64,000 nucleotides of DNA from Sindora glabra (Eukaryota > Streptophyta > Magnoliopsida > Fabales > Fabaceae): contig CM035234.1 in NCBI GenBank assembly GCA_020226215.1, forward strand, positions 47,371,275-47,435,274, in the 5' to 3' direction. Below the pieces are notes generated by a model, which had not been told where the DNA came from, did no database searches, and saw only the letters and a list, made by a program, of their open reading frames with translations. Made by a program: the position numbers and the translations under genes. This document shows positions 52,348 to 63,627 of the stretch, piece by piece; within the stretch, counting starts at the first letter, position 1, and each line of letters opens with the position of its first letter.

Positions 52348-53531
52348 TATTATTAGATAATAATATTATCTTATAATATAATTATCTAATATAACATGAC
52401 ATAATTATAAAATATTATTTTAATATTAGATAATATCATATAATATACAATATATTATATGAATAATACATATATTGTTACTTTGATAATATATATATGA
52501 ACTAAATAACAAGTCTAATTAATAGGATTTTAGTCTAACTAAAATCCAATTAATTACTTTATCATTTTTACTTCTTTTGTGTGACCCTGCAGACTTTTAC
52601 TACGCTAGTAATGACCCATCAATGGACCATTGATAGTGAGTTGTATCTCACAATACATCAATGCCATGCAAGTAGTAAGAATATTTATGATTCAACATTT
52701 ACCAAATGTATCATTTACCAAATGTATGAATAACACTTTGTAACACAGTCCCTTTTGTAACAATATCCAAATTAAACTAGAGGTATGGAATATGTCATCC
52801 TCGTTAATGTTTAATCCATATTTCTTGATACTAAATAGACTAACTTAAATAAATTATCAATATCATGTATTGATCCGTTTAAGCATAATCATGCATTTCT
52901 TAGTCTTACTTAGTTAAAGGGCCCAAGGATATCTCTCCTTCTATATTGGAGGAACAAAATCCTATTTACATCACTCACATCCCTCTGCATGATTCATGAC
53001 ATACCCAATTAATGCCTTACACATTGTCTTGATTAAAAGTGACATAGGACGACATCAAAGTGTGTGACTTTTCATGTAAGGAGCCATAGTAACTTCAAGT
53101 CAAAGAATTATATACAATTTGGTCACATGAGAATAGCTAATGACACATGACAAATCATGTAGTGTTCTTATAACGGGTTAGTCTAGTACATCTATTTACT
53201 AATAATATATCCATGTATTGACTTGATATCACATATCCATAATTTATAATTATCAGTCATGATACATACTAGTCTTGATATATTATTTCTATCTTTTTCA
53301 CAATAATACTCAACTATGAATATTTTAGAAATAGTAAAACTATTCTAGGAATAATTATTATATTAAGTTATAAATTGCGTAAAAATAAAATAAAATATAT
53401 TAATTACACTGCCTAAAATAAAATATAATATATTATCTGTTATTATAGTTATCTTATGATTAACTTCTAGGATACACACACCAATATGAAAGAAGAGAAA
53501 ATAATATATAAATATTTTTCTCTTCAGATAC

Positions 53532-54502
53532 TTATTTAAAATTTATGTTTATTTACAATTGTTGCTTAGTTCTTTTGAGATTCTCTCTTCTTCTAATTTG
53601 ATAAGTGATGCCCTTATGGATTATTGATTACATGAATGAATAAATAAAGGTCATGTAGTTAGTAGTGTGTAGCATCCAAAGACCCCATCTTATATAGATT
53701 TAGGTGAAATCTAAAGGATTTCCTTATACTTTTATTTATTATCTTTGCTTTCATTATTAAGCTATTTTATTAGGTAGAATATTTCTCATAAGTCTCATAA
53801 ATACTTTCTTATGGGTTAACATTTCAAATACCCAATAGGATTAGCCTTTATCTCTACCACAATAAGTAAGATGCCCCTTTTTAAGTGTTCTTTATCCACC
53901 TTTTGGTAGATTTGGCAATAAATGTAATGGTATTCTTGCAGATTGAACTATTAGAATTTTGGGGTATTAGATGGATAAGTCTCTTTTGCTTATAATAGGA
54001 GATGAGCACTAAAATATGCATTTGTATCATTAGGATAACCTTTGCCTATATACCACGAGGCTTATAAGTAAGCCTAGCTATTTTTTTGGAAAACTTTTCA
54101 CATTGTATTTAATATTTTTGAGAAGCCATGTATGTTGATATTCCTTAGTGAATGAGCACATATTATGAATAATTTCCTAGTTATGATAACCAATGAATGT
54201 GAATAAAGATGATGTGATTATTCTAGAAGAATCCTATATTAGTTATGACCAAGATGCGTCATAACACCATGAAACATGCAAATGGTGTCCTACTTCTTTC
54301 AATCTAAGATTAGTTTCATATGTTAATAATATCAACTATGGTATAAACATTTTTATATGAAAAAAATAAACGTGAATACATTTACATAACTATTTATATA
54401 GTCATTATATTATAATTAGTTAGAACAAGCTTGTCTTACTTTTTTATTGTCTTCCTGAATAAATCATTGTTAGTTACTTAAACAAATAAATAATAATGAA
54501 AA
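53532..54502 (+). repeat. LTR-like sequence flanking Element II (right side)
   Basis: The continuation of the target into which Element II inserted (left part 26562-27902). Blocks such as TAGCATCCAAAGACCCCATC and GATTTAGGTGAAATCTAAAGG, then GGGGTATTAGATGGATAAG, look like the transcribed end of a plant LTR, but no terminus or second copy is in the window. No coding motif was seen. Confidence 0.35.
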
Positions 54503-55012
54503 AGGCTTAAATAAATTTTGATCTTTTGAATATTCGAAGTGATTGTATTTGATCTCCTTTAGATGTAATATTTTGTTTTGATCTCTTTACTATACAAATT
54601 AGATTACATTGTTTATCCATATTAATAACTTTAGTTAAAATTAAAAATAAAAATTTTAATTAGCACACAAAGGATCAATAAGGCCTTAAGTTTATAATCA
54701 TCAAAAGAAAAATTGGTTCATTATGTGATACTCATGGCTAAAGGAGTTTTCACACATAATTTCATATTTTTTGACATAATAAGATAACATTAGTTCACTA
54801 ATATTTTTTTATTAGTGATTATCAGCTAGGAGCCTTATTTAAAAGTTAGGTATCAATTAGGAGTGTCTATCTAAAATTTATTAAAGTTTACAATCTGGAA
54901 TTAATTTAGTCTAATCTATATATTAAGAGGCATCAAAATAGAATATTTCATCTTAAGGAGACCAAAAGTGATTACTTTGAAAATTATTGGGTTTAAAATC
55001 ATATTTTAGCCT
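54503..55012. mobile_element. Mutator-like MITE with long inverted termini
   Basis: The two ends are inverted copies over about 80 bp. The left end has GGCTTAAATAAATTTTGATC, then GAAGTGATT, GATCTCCTTTAGATG and ATTTTGTTTTGATCTC. The right end, read inward, has GGCTAAAATATGATTTTAAAC, then AAAGTAATCAC, GGTCTCCTTAAGATG and ATTCTATTTTGATGCC. Long TIRs of this kind suit a Mutator-like element. No clear 8-9 bp target duplication was found, and no coding sequence is inside. Its right end abuts the AGCCT duplication of Element III. Confidence 0.7.
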
Positions 55013-55172
55013 TGTTAAGAATGAGGAGAGAATGATAAGGTCATATCCTCAACTAAAATAGGTAATATCTATTTATAATAATGTGTGTACCTTAAGTAAG
55101 GTTACAATAAGTAGGCCTATGACCCATGATTCACTAGCCTATCTTAGCCTATAATTAACTTATCTACTAATA
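55013..55172 (-). repeat. Element III 3' LTR (160 bp)
   Basis: The plus strand reads TGTTAAGAATGAGG at the left end and CTACTAATA at the right end (terminal CA mutated). It matches 58905-59053 in order, including ATCCTCAACTAA-ATAGGT, ATTTATAATAA and AGTAGGCCTA. It contains the minus-strand TATTATAAATAGAT box. Confidence 0.9.
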
Positions 55173-55184
55173 TCCCGTTTCAAG

Positions 55185-56700
55185 TTGGAGCATAGATATT
55201 AACCATGCTTAACTTGTTATAAATATCATCAATTTATTTTCTCAAAAAATTCTTATTAAACAAATTAGTAAGTTATTCTCCAATTCTTACATGTCAAATA
55301 TCAATAATGCTTTCCTAAAATTTTTGCCTAAAAAGTGACAATCAACCCCTATATGCTTGGTTTATTCATAAAACATTGAATTTGTGGCAATATGAGTAGC
55401 AACTTAATTATCGCTTAATAACTGCACAATTCTAGATGAATTATTCCTAAGTTAATGAAGAAAATGAAAGAGCCACACAAGTTTAATAGTAACATAAGCT
55501 ATACCTTGATATTTGGATTCTACACTAGATTGAGATACCACTATTTATTTCTTGCTTTTTCAAGGTATAAGATTTCCTCCAACAAACACAAAATACTCTA
55601 AGGTAGATGTTCTATCCATAGGATATCTTACTTGATTGGCATAAGGGAAACCTTCAATTCTAGAATGACCATGATCCTTATATAATATTCCAAGCCTAAA
55701 TGCCTTTTTTAGATATTTTAATATATGTATAATTGCATCCCAATGATAAGCTTCCATAGAATTCATGAACTTAATTACTACATTATTTAAAAATGCAATA
55801 TTAGGTCTTATAATAGTAAGATAATTTAGTCTAGCCATTAACCATCTGTAGCATTTTGGATTTTCTAGTAATTCTACATCTTTCAATATCAAGTTTTATA
55901 ATGGTAGAATACCCTAAGGTACACCTCCTACCCATAGGACACCTTACCTGATTAGCATAAGGGGAAACCTTCAATTTTAGAATGACCATGATCCTTATAT
56001 CATATTCCATGCCTAAGTACCTTTTTCAGATATTTTAAGATATGTATAATTGCATCATAATGATAAGTTTACATAGAATTTATGAATTGACTTACTACAT
56101 TATCTAAAAATACAATATCAAGTCTTATAATGATAAGATAGTTTAGTCTAGCCATTAAACATCTGTAGCATTTTGGATCTTTTAATAATTCTCCATTTTT
56201 CAATCCAAAATTAATATTTGGAATCATAAGGATGTCACATGGCTTTGAGCTAAGCAAACTAATTTCCTTTAAAAGGTTGAAAACATAATTCTTCTGATAC
56301 AAAAATTCCCTTTGTACCTCAAGCAATCTCAATCCTTAGGAAATACAAAAATGGTCCTAAGTTCTTAGTCTGAAACTTGGACTAAAGAAAATTTTTTAAT
56401 TTTGAAATTTCCAACTAATCACTACCAATAATCACAATATCATCCACATAGACATAAAGAAGAATAAACCCATATATTAAATTTTTGATAGCAAGAGTGA
56501 TCATGGTCATTCCTCTTCATACCAAACTCTATTAACATATCACTAAATTTGTCAAACCATGCTTGAGGAGATTGATTTAATCATATAAAGACATTTTCAA
56601 TTGGTACAACTTCATTTTCTCCTTTGGAGCAATAAGTTAAGGAAAGTTACTGTCAAGCATGTACAATCCACCAAATTTGTATCCTTAACTATAAATCTTC
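55185..56700 (-). pseudogene. Element III reverse transcriptase-RNase H, truncated and duplicated
   Basis: The minus strand from 56640 downwards gives a SPQAWFDKFSDMLIEFG-like stretch, the catalytic box YVYVDDIVIIGSD (about 56430-56470), then CYRCLMARLNYL. The segment with CYRWLMARLNYLTIIRPNIAF, ILKYLKKAF, LYKDHGHSRIEGFP and STLEYFVFVGGN occurs twice, at about 55590-55892 and 55910-56206. RNase H then runs through VVSQSSVESKYQGIAYV, LLSDN and NSMFYE-TKHI. It ends KLSMVNIYAPT-stop near 55185, just before the LTR. The RT N-terminal half with the first catalytic aspartate is missing. Confidence 0.93.
55590..56206. repeat. Tandem duplication, about 317 bp period, in Element III RT/RNase H
   Basis: Both copies contain GGATA/GGACA-CTTAC(T/C)TGATT(G/A)GCATAAGGG, GAATGACCATGATCCTTATAT, AATTGCATC, and TAGTCTAGCCATTAA followed by ATCTGTAGCATTTTGGAT. 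Offsets between matching blocks are near 317 bp. Confidence 0.9.
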
Positions 56701-56759
56701 TTTGTTAAAAGATCTTGAAAAACACAATAACTAAGAAACAAAAATGCCATAAGTACATA

Positions 56760-57010
56760 TATATTAGACATTACAATTATAAGTACATATAATTTGGCTA
56801 ACAAAAAGTAAGTTGAATGAAAATTTAGGAATGTATAAAATATTAGTCAAAGAAGTATTAAAGGTAATATTGATTGTACCACTCTTGATAACAAAAAGTA
56901 GTAGACTTATTGAATATACTGATAGAGGAAGATAAAGATTTAAAAGAAGAAAAGATACTCCTATCACTTGACATATGATCAGTAACCCTGGAATCAATTA
57001 CCTACCTAAA
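56760..57010 (-). pseudogene. Element III protease and pre-integrase start
   Basis: The minus strand reads IDSRVTDHMSSDRSIFSSF near 56930-57000, the copia retropepsin site DSGATDHM with glycine changed to arginine. The 77-codon frame at 56764-56997 gives the following block in another frame: SGTINITFNTSLTNILYIPK and FSFNLLFVSQI, equivalent to 'SGTI-LT-SL-L-NVLYVPKF--NLLSVSKL'. Copia integrase should follow but the sequence passes directly into RT. Confidence 0.85.
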
Positions 57011-57980
57011 GTTAGAATCAGAAAGGAATGTATGAGAATTACTTATTTGAACTAAAGTAGTGATGGATTGAGTAGACGATGGTTAGAGTTGAATCAAATG
57101 ATTATACTTATCTTTAATCAAGATTATGTGCTAAGACTTTAGTGTATGAGTACTAATAGTAGTATTTGCAAACCTAGTATATACCGTCTAACCAACTTAG
57201 GATAGGTTTCATATAGTGAAGCTCTTTAGAATAATAACAAATGTTGGTTAAATCAGTGTTATGTGCATTATAACTTTTGCCTCTACCTTCTTCACCGTAA
57301 TAACCTTCTTAAGTACTAAAATTAAACCAAGTAAATAATTCATTCGAAAAAGTAATTGGAGAAGTAGATGGAATCTCTTTAGCTACTTAAAGAACATAAA
57401 ACAAAATAATCTATCAAGTTAATTGCTCAAAGATATATAAGATTTACTAGTGAATAGAATTGAGCTTTGGAAGTAAAGCCATGAGAAAATATAGAGCACC
57501 TAATTGTTCTTCTTGAATGCAAATTGTCTTAAAATTATTAGCAATGGGAAGGAAACTATCCTATTACTCAAAGGTATTATTGAAATTTGTATAAATTTAA
57601 GGCACACTTTTTCCTCTCCCATCTTGTTAAAATAGAGATACATAGATGTGATTTAAATTATGTTAACCAAAACAAAAAGAGCTAAGGAATGTCCATAATT
57701 TTTTAACTACCTTGTAGTGTACATAATTATTCTCAATTTTTTTTCTCCAAGCTATTGCTTATAAAAACAAATAGTCATCAGTCCTCTTATAACCCGTTAA
57801 GTATTTGTATTCTTAATCAAGTGATTATATTTGCTAACATCATTATCAAAATATTCGATGGATTTTTTCTATGTAAGATATTCTAAACCTTTTAAATCAA
57901 GTTTTTTATCAATTATTTTCCAAACAATAAGAATTAAATTTGAGAAAAAGGATTTAAAGTCTTACTTGATATCATTATTC
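57011..57980 (-). pseudogene. Element III gag remnant
   Basis: A highly broken reading. The start is near the minus-strand ATG at about 57976 (MNND). A knuckle-like ICYYSKELHYMKPIL near 57190-57240 resembles CHYCKEPGHTKYNC with lost cysteines. GRGKSY precedes it. It is called mainly by position between leader and protease. Confidence 0.55.
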
Positions 57981-58498
57981 ATTGTACTTTTCTCAACTAA
58001 ATAGAACTAAAATTACCCTTTTCTACCATTATAGTAAAAAATTAATGGAAAATAGTACCAAAATATTAGAAAAATTAAAAAACTACAACTAAAGTGCATA
58101 GATTATAAGCCTAACTACATAAAAAGGTGTAAAAGATGGCATAGACGTTGTAAGTGGAGGTGCATCATCACAAGGATATGCATGTATTGTCACCTTAGTT
58201 AAGTGCATTATGTGTGGCAGTCACACACCATCAGAAAAAGCACACATGTATAGCATACGCCTCCTAAAGATAATCACTAACTGTCAACAAAGCTACCATT
58301 AACCTAAATCTCCTTTTGGACCTCTACTTCCTTATCAATCACTTTAAATAGCATGTCCCCTATTCCATGAATGTTGTGTTCTCTTCCATATCTAGTTTGT
58401 TGAAAAAATGCAACTTTAAGTCATTGTTAACATCACTGTGACCTAGTCACGTATAAAAAATAAAAAGAAAAAGAAAAAAGGGAAGGAAAAGAAATCAA
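57981..58498. other. Element III leader region
   Basis: Between gag and the MITE-like insertion. No coding motif. A purine-rich AAAAAGAAAAAGAAAAAAGG run lies near 58460-58490. Confidence 0.4.
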
Positions 58499-58845
58499 GG
58501 GTATGTTTAGATATGTTTTTGTTCTTGTGTTTTTAAAAACTATTCTCAAGAACTATTTTTAAAAAATGTTTTCTTATTCTCAAACTATTTTTGGATTAAG
58601 GGAAAAACAAAAGATTAGAGGGTAATTGTTATTTTAAATAAGGAAATATTTCATTTAATTACAAAACTAACATTTAAAATAAAAAAAATAAGTTTAGAAA
58701 ATAACTAATTTTTTATTTTTAAGTTACACATTTATAGAATAATTTTTAAAAAAAGATTTTGAAAATAAATTGCCAAATAGGTTCTTTAACTTTTAAAAAC
58801 AAAAAAAATGGAAAACTATTTTAAAAATAGAAAACAAACAAACCC
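58499..58845. mobile_element. MITE-like foldback element in the Element III leader
   Basis: A 347 bp A/T-rich block with inverted ends: GGGTATGTTTAGATATG at the left, and GGGTTTGTTTGTTTTC reading in from the right. Both are followed by A/T-rich arms with TTTTTAAAAA-type words. Ends of the form GGG-TGTTTG are common in plant MITEs. No convincing target duplication was found, so the superfamily is left open. Confidence 0.55.
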
Positions 58846-58904
58846 TAGGCTTTTTGTGTTTTCTTTTCTTTTAATTTACATAGAGAAAAATTCCTAGATT
58901 TATA

Positions 58905-59053
58905 TGATAAGAGAGAATTATGAGGATATATCCTCAACTAAGATAGGTGACATTTATTTATAATAAAGTATGTACATTAAGTAGGGCCAAAATAGTAGGC
59001 CTACATCCCATGGTTTACTAGCTTATCCTAGCCCACAATTTTATCTATTAACA
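58905..59053 (-). repeat. Element III 5' LTR (149 bp)
   Basis: Partner of 55013-55172. It starts TGATAAGAGAGAATTATGAGG and ends CTATTAACA on the plus strand, followed by AGCCT. Confidence 0.9.
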
Positions 59054-59184
59054 AGCCTAAAGAAATGCAATAACATTAAGACATGAAAAGAAAAAGGATT
59101 TTTAAATTCAAATACAAATTATTAAGTATAAAATCATATGTAAATGATCAAGTTTTTGTTTCCATTAATTTACAAGATCATTGC

Positions 59185-59187
<3 letters not shown>

Positions 59188-59239
<52 letters not shown>
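59188..59239. repeat. TA dinucleotide microsatellite, about 26 units
   Basis: An uninterrupted alternating TA run of about 52 bp. Confidence 0.98.
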
Positions 59240-59242
<3 letters not shown>

Positions 59243-60614
59243 TTGCTTCTAGTCTTAGATTATTATATTTGCTACTATTAAAATGCATTTTTTTATTAAT
59301 TTTACAATTAGAAAATAATAGTCATTACAAATGCACACTAATATTGGCCATTATATTATATTCCTTATTGAATTTATTAGTCGATGGTGCTTATTAGTTT
59401 ATATATCAAAAGGAAAATTTGCTTCTTGACATTTGCATTCAAAAGCCATTTGACAAACTTTCCACTATCACAAGGGGCGGTAAGGTTTAGGAATGAGAAG
59501 TGTAAGTATAGTAATGGAATCCTCTATTATGGCATTCTAGAGGATAAAAAAATAAGCATTTCAACTAAGGCTTTTGAAATAGGGCAAAAAAGCCTTTATT
59601 TAAATGTTCTCTAGAGCTTTGAAGATGTATTTTTCTAGTTGGATATTACCTGTGTAACAAGGAAAAGACATTGGTTTCAAATGATAGTAGATTCTACTAA
59701 CTTATCATTTTCCATTTTTAATAAGGTACTTATAAGTTAAAAAATATGTTGATATGGAATATAGAATGGGTGCTAATGGTTTAATATAACAAGTTAGTTT
59801 TTATTAGGGATAGTAGGTACATAAAGTATACTATAAGTTGAGCTAAAGGAGGTTTTGTGCATAGTGGTGGATGTGCCATTGTTGAATGACTAAAGGTGTT
59901 GGATATATATCAAAGTAATGGAAGTTTTAGCATACAACAACAATTATAATTCCACTAAGTGGCTAAAGATACTACTATGATCAAGTTTTGTCTTTTTATG
60001 AGTTACTTAGAGAATAAAAAGCCTATTCATTTACCTTAGTGAAGAGGACCCATGATAAGGAAGGAGAGGTAAATGTGACATACTTTTATCCTTTAAGAAT
60101 AAAAGAGAAACCCTTTTTCTAAATCCTACAAAGCCATATACCTAGAAAATTCTTGAGTTAATAGGAGAGAATTTCTCTACTTTTATAGTTAAAGCAACTT
60201 TAGCCTAAGAGTTGGATAACTATTAGTTGACTTTCACCTCCGTGAGGCCCAATTCATTCAACTTTCACAATAGTAATGGTGTTGAAGGAGTAGAAGTTAG
60301 GGCTCCCTTTCCTAAATGGACTTATGGTGGGAAGGATGTAGCTTTTTATGAGTGCTCTTTTGAGCTAAGTATGTTAAACTTCAAAGATCCTAATGGGATT
60401 AAAGTTTTATGTACCTCATTGGGCTAATTTTCCATTAAGAGTATGCACCCTTTTAGCAGTATGATGGATATATTTGGAACTTGCACCTTTTCAATAGCCC
60501 AATAAGTTCCTTGATGTACTTATGTATTTGTGCATGAAAATATTACTTTCTAAAGTTTGGCCTCAAGGCCTAGGTATCAACATAAGGTCCTTTGAATGCA
60601 GATCTTTATGATGC
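59240..60614 (+). other. Unassigned region with a weak coding-like remnant
   Basis: Two small plus-strand frames (59384-59614 and 60227-60427) and conceptual translation between them look less random than the surroundings, but I do not recognise the family. The second contains FHNSNGVEGVEV, PFPKWTYGGKDVAFYECSF and LNFKDPNGIKV. Composition here is less AT-rich, with GGT/GGA codons. It may be a decayed retrotransposon gag or spacer region, or a fragment of a host-derived sequence. No intron-exon structure can be supported. Confidence 0.3.
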
Positions 60615-60629
60615 AAAAAAAAAAAAAAA
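60615..60629. repeat. Poly(A) run of 15
   Basis: An A15 tract after GATGC. It could be the tail of a retroposed copy, but no target duplication or LINE/SINE body was identified. Confidence 0.6.
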
Positions 60630-60830
60630 GTAGGAGATGTGCATCCCCAATCATGAGGCCTTAGGTGCTTTTGCAAATGGGCAAACTAGTATTCTTAACT
60701 TGTTTTGGCTTCTTGTGCAAGTTTCTTTTAGGAGTACATCTTGTGAAATGAATTAATGTCTTAATTAATTAAGAAACATCTTTTTGATGGCATGACTTAT
60801 ATCATTGATTTAAAATGACCTAAATGATGA

Positions 60831-60840
60831 CTATAAAAGG
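60831..60840 (+). promoter_or_regulatory. TATA-like box
   Basis: CTATAAAAGG, the same sequence as in solo LTR B1, lies 19 bp before a tandem duplication. It could be the core promoter of a decayed LTR. Confidence 0.4.
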
Positions 60841-60858
60841 CACTTTGACAACGAGAGC

Positions 60859-61140
60859 ATTATGAACATAGTTAAGATTTTTGTGAGCATGCTTTCTCCT
60901 TCTTTATTCAAATATTCTTAAAGCAAACTTTAGCTTTCTCTACTCTAACTCTATTAACAAAAATAAGTCACTTTAGTGCAAATTCCAACTCCTCGTGCAA
61001 GCATTATAGATATAATTGAGATTTTACAAGCATACTTTCTCCTTCTTTAGTCAAATAGTCTTGAACCAAACTTCAATACCCTCTATTCTAGCTTTTTTAA
61101 CAAAAACTAGTCACTCTAGCAAAAATTCTAACTTCTTTAA
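60859..61140. repeat. Tandem duplication, about 143 bp period
   Basis: Two copies share CATTAT-GA-ATA-TT-AG, AGCAT(G/A)CTTTCTCCTTCTTTA, TCAAATA-TCTT, TTAACAAAAA and AGTCACT(T/C)TAG. The frame at 61016-61210 overlaps copy 2 and is spurious. Confidence 0.8.
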
Positions 61141-62279
61141 TTCTTTTATGAATGGTCCCACCATAGATAACCATATTAAAGTGCTTATTTCAGGGTCCTA
61201 TCATGGTTAAAAATTTATATTGTTCATTGATGATGACTTTGGATAGATTGTAATGGACTTATGATATGATTATAGGCTAGTAGATCTTTTTGGAGATTCA
61301 TTATGGAATATTTGCCCTTTCCACCACTTTATCCATATTAGGGTCATTATTCCACTAGATTTTCCTTTTAAAGCCTAATAAATCCTCTATTTCATTCACT
61401 ATCATGAAGATAAACCCGATTAGGTGTTTCTAGAAGTGCATATGTCTTTCCTTATAAAGGTAAGTTTTACAAAGAAGATAATGAAGTTTAAAACGGGAAG
61501 TAGTCAAAAGGCAAGTAGAACTATCGCAATACAAAGTGTACCAATAAGTGGATGACCTATTAAGTGAAAATCTCAAGGGCTAAAGACTTTTGTGGCATTA
61601 TCTCTAATTTTATATCTAAATTAATTTTAAAAGCTCCTAGTCGAATTTATTTAGCGCCAAATTTATCAAATAAACCACTTTATTGCAATTAATGCAATTT
61701 GAACCACTATAGACCTTGTGAAGCATGCTTCAATGTAGATACATAGGACGCAAGATGTGAAACTGTAGGACAACTTACTATAAGAACAATATAACAATGC
61801 TTAGCATGTAACCAAAATACTACTTCTATTATATCATCAATGGTGCTTGATCGAGGAGTAGGGAGGAATAATAGAAAGGAAATAGTAGGGGAACAAGTAA
61901 GAGTATTTGGCATGACTTAATAAGAGGCTTAAACCTCAAATGTTATTGTGATAACTACTTCACTAGTTAAGAACTTGTTTACTAGAGTTTTATTTAATTC
62001 TAGCATTACTCGTTCATTCTTGTCTAGTAGTTTAGTAATTAAAATTCCAATAGTTTAACTATTTGCTACAGTATTATGGTAAGAAAATTATTTTTATGTA
62101 TTATATATATGTGATTTTTTAACTAAAACCCGTTAAAATAAAGGTTAGGTAGCCATTTATTGAATATTATTACCTAAAATCTATATGTTGATATTCTCAT
62201 ATACTTAGCTACCTAATAGAGCCATTTGAGATTAATGACTATTGGTGGTAGTTATTTAAGACTACTTATGGATGGTACT
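61141..62279. other. Unassigned sequence
   Basis: No recognisable protein motif, terminal repeat or tandem repeat. The minus-strand frame at 61707-61913 resembles nothing known to me. Confidence 0.3.
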
Positions 62280-63627
62280 AGTTAGAGTTTTATTATTCAA
62301 TTAGGATTGATTAGATGATTCTAGCCTACAAGACTTGAGTTAGATTTATGCAGAAAAACAAAAGCCTTTAATCCTTATTAGGTGTACATAGATGCTCGTG
62401 CTACTTATATACTAAGCTTTCATGTGGCATTAAAGTTTCCAATACCTTAGGTTGCATTAGAGGGTTATTTTGATGAGACCTCTCATTTCTAGTTCAACAT
62501 ATGGTAGTTTTAATGGACCATGTGTTTTACAGCCTTAGTTTGTAGCACTAACACCTTTATACTCCTGTAGCTCCACTAACCTTTGCTTCCACAGAGTACA
62601 AGCTAGAGGATCGCTTATCCAATACTAGCCATCATTGAGGCTCTTATTTTTTGAAAAAAATTGTATTTAAATTAACTTTTGAACCTTGTGTGTAACTTTG
62701 CTTCATAACTATTTGTATAATTTTGCTAATAAATATTTGGTAATTGAAGTTAAAAAAAGTAGGAAAAATTACATAACAATATGTATAACCTATATGTTTT
62801 AGACTTATGTATAATTATAGATTAGTGATGCATATTATATTTATCTACTATTTTTAACGATATGTTCTACTTATAACAATGCTTTTGATTATTAAAGATG
62901 GTTTTATGAAACAATTATACAAGGCACATGGCCTTTAGTTGAAGGAAAGAGAAAAGAGAAACTTTTAAAAGTTAGAATGATTTGTGACGAATATTTAGCT
63001 TTAAAAGATGGCATATAACCATTCTTGTTTTAAAAATAAAAATGATTGATTTGTTAATTAGAAAAAAAAAAGAGTATGTTCTCTTTAAAAGTAAAATTTT
63101 ATATAAGGAATAGGATCATTTTTTTTAAGTTTATCTTAACATAATTCTATTCTATTATATTTATTTCATGGTTTGAACCTCTATATTAAGTTTGAAACTT
63201 AGTTTTCTTAAAATAATCATAAGTCTTTCTTCATCAAATATTTACTTGATTTCTTGAAGAGTTTAGAATTAAGAAAAATTTATATATGTTTTTCAAATAC
63301 TTAATTTGATGTTTTCATGTAGAAGTTAAAAAAATTATCTTTTACTTTTAAATGAAAGAAAAGAATCTTTCAAAGATACAGTTATGCTTTAATAAAAAAT
63401 GGTTCTAAATTATGAGCTATTTTCTACAAGAAATAGATCTTATTCAAATGGTATTTTTTTTATAAATAATATATACATACATATATATATTCAATGAAAT
63501 TTTCAACTATATGTATTTTTTGTGTTTCATATTTCAAAAAAACAATAGGGTTGAAAAATGATTTCATTGAAAAGGCTTATAAAGATGTTTATATTAGTCA
63601 TGATGGTCCAAAATTTGGGTTATGATA
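62280..63627 (+). repeat. Tekay-like LTR (G3), 3' part
   Basis: It resembles G1 (about 3500-4586) in order: a Pro/Thr-codon-like CCACTAAC patch near 62570, the AAAGATGGTTTTATG and TTCTATTATATTTATT blocks, and a terminal block TATAAAGATGTT...ATGGTCCAAAATTTGGGTTATGATA ending at 63627 (GACA mutated to GATA). The left boundary is approximate. It interrupts gypsy coding sequence that resumes at 63628. Confidence 0.5.

Larger units (their letters stand above)
45932..53486 (-). mobile_element. Solo LTR, family B (copy B2), split by two further solo LTRs
   Basis: The plus-strand ends are TATTGGGTTTC and CACACCAATA (both outer dinucleotides mutated). They are flanked by perfect TGAAA duplications (45927-45931, 53487-53491) inside the 5' LTR of Element II. 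LTR sequence occupies 45932-46373, 48979-49022 and 52353-53486, about 1620 bp in all, against 1658 bp for B1. A minus-strand TTCTATAAAAGGC box lies near 46245. The joins at E2 and F restore blocks seen uninterrupted in B1, such as TCTCTC(A/C)TCACTCTC. Confidence 0.95.
55013..59053 (-). mobile_element. Element III: Ty1/copia retrotransposon with very short LTRs, internally rearranged
   Basis: Perfect AGCCT duplications (55008-55012, 59054-59058) flank a 4041 bp element. Its LTRs are 55013-55172 and 58905-59053. Reading the minus strand: gag remnant, zinc-knuckle remnant, protease, then (integrase absent) the C-terminal half of RT, RNase H, and a stop immediately before the LTR. The order fits Ty1/copia. 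A MITE-like insertion sits in the leader. It is nonfunctional: integrase and the N-terminal RT are missing, part of RT/RNase H is duplicated, and many stops occur. I recognised no primer-binding site next to the 5' LTR. Confidence 0.93.

Noticed and set aside
58499..58845. Assignment of the foldback block to hAT or PIF/Harbinger
   Set aside because: No 8 bp or TWA target duplication could be matched at the ends, so only 'MITE-like' is claimed.
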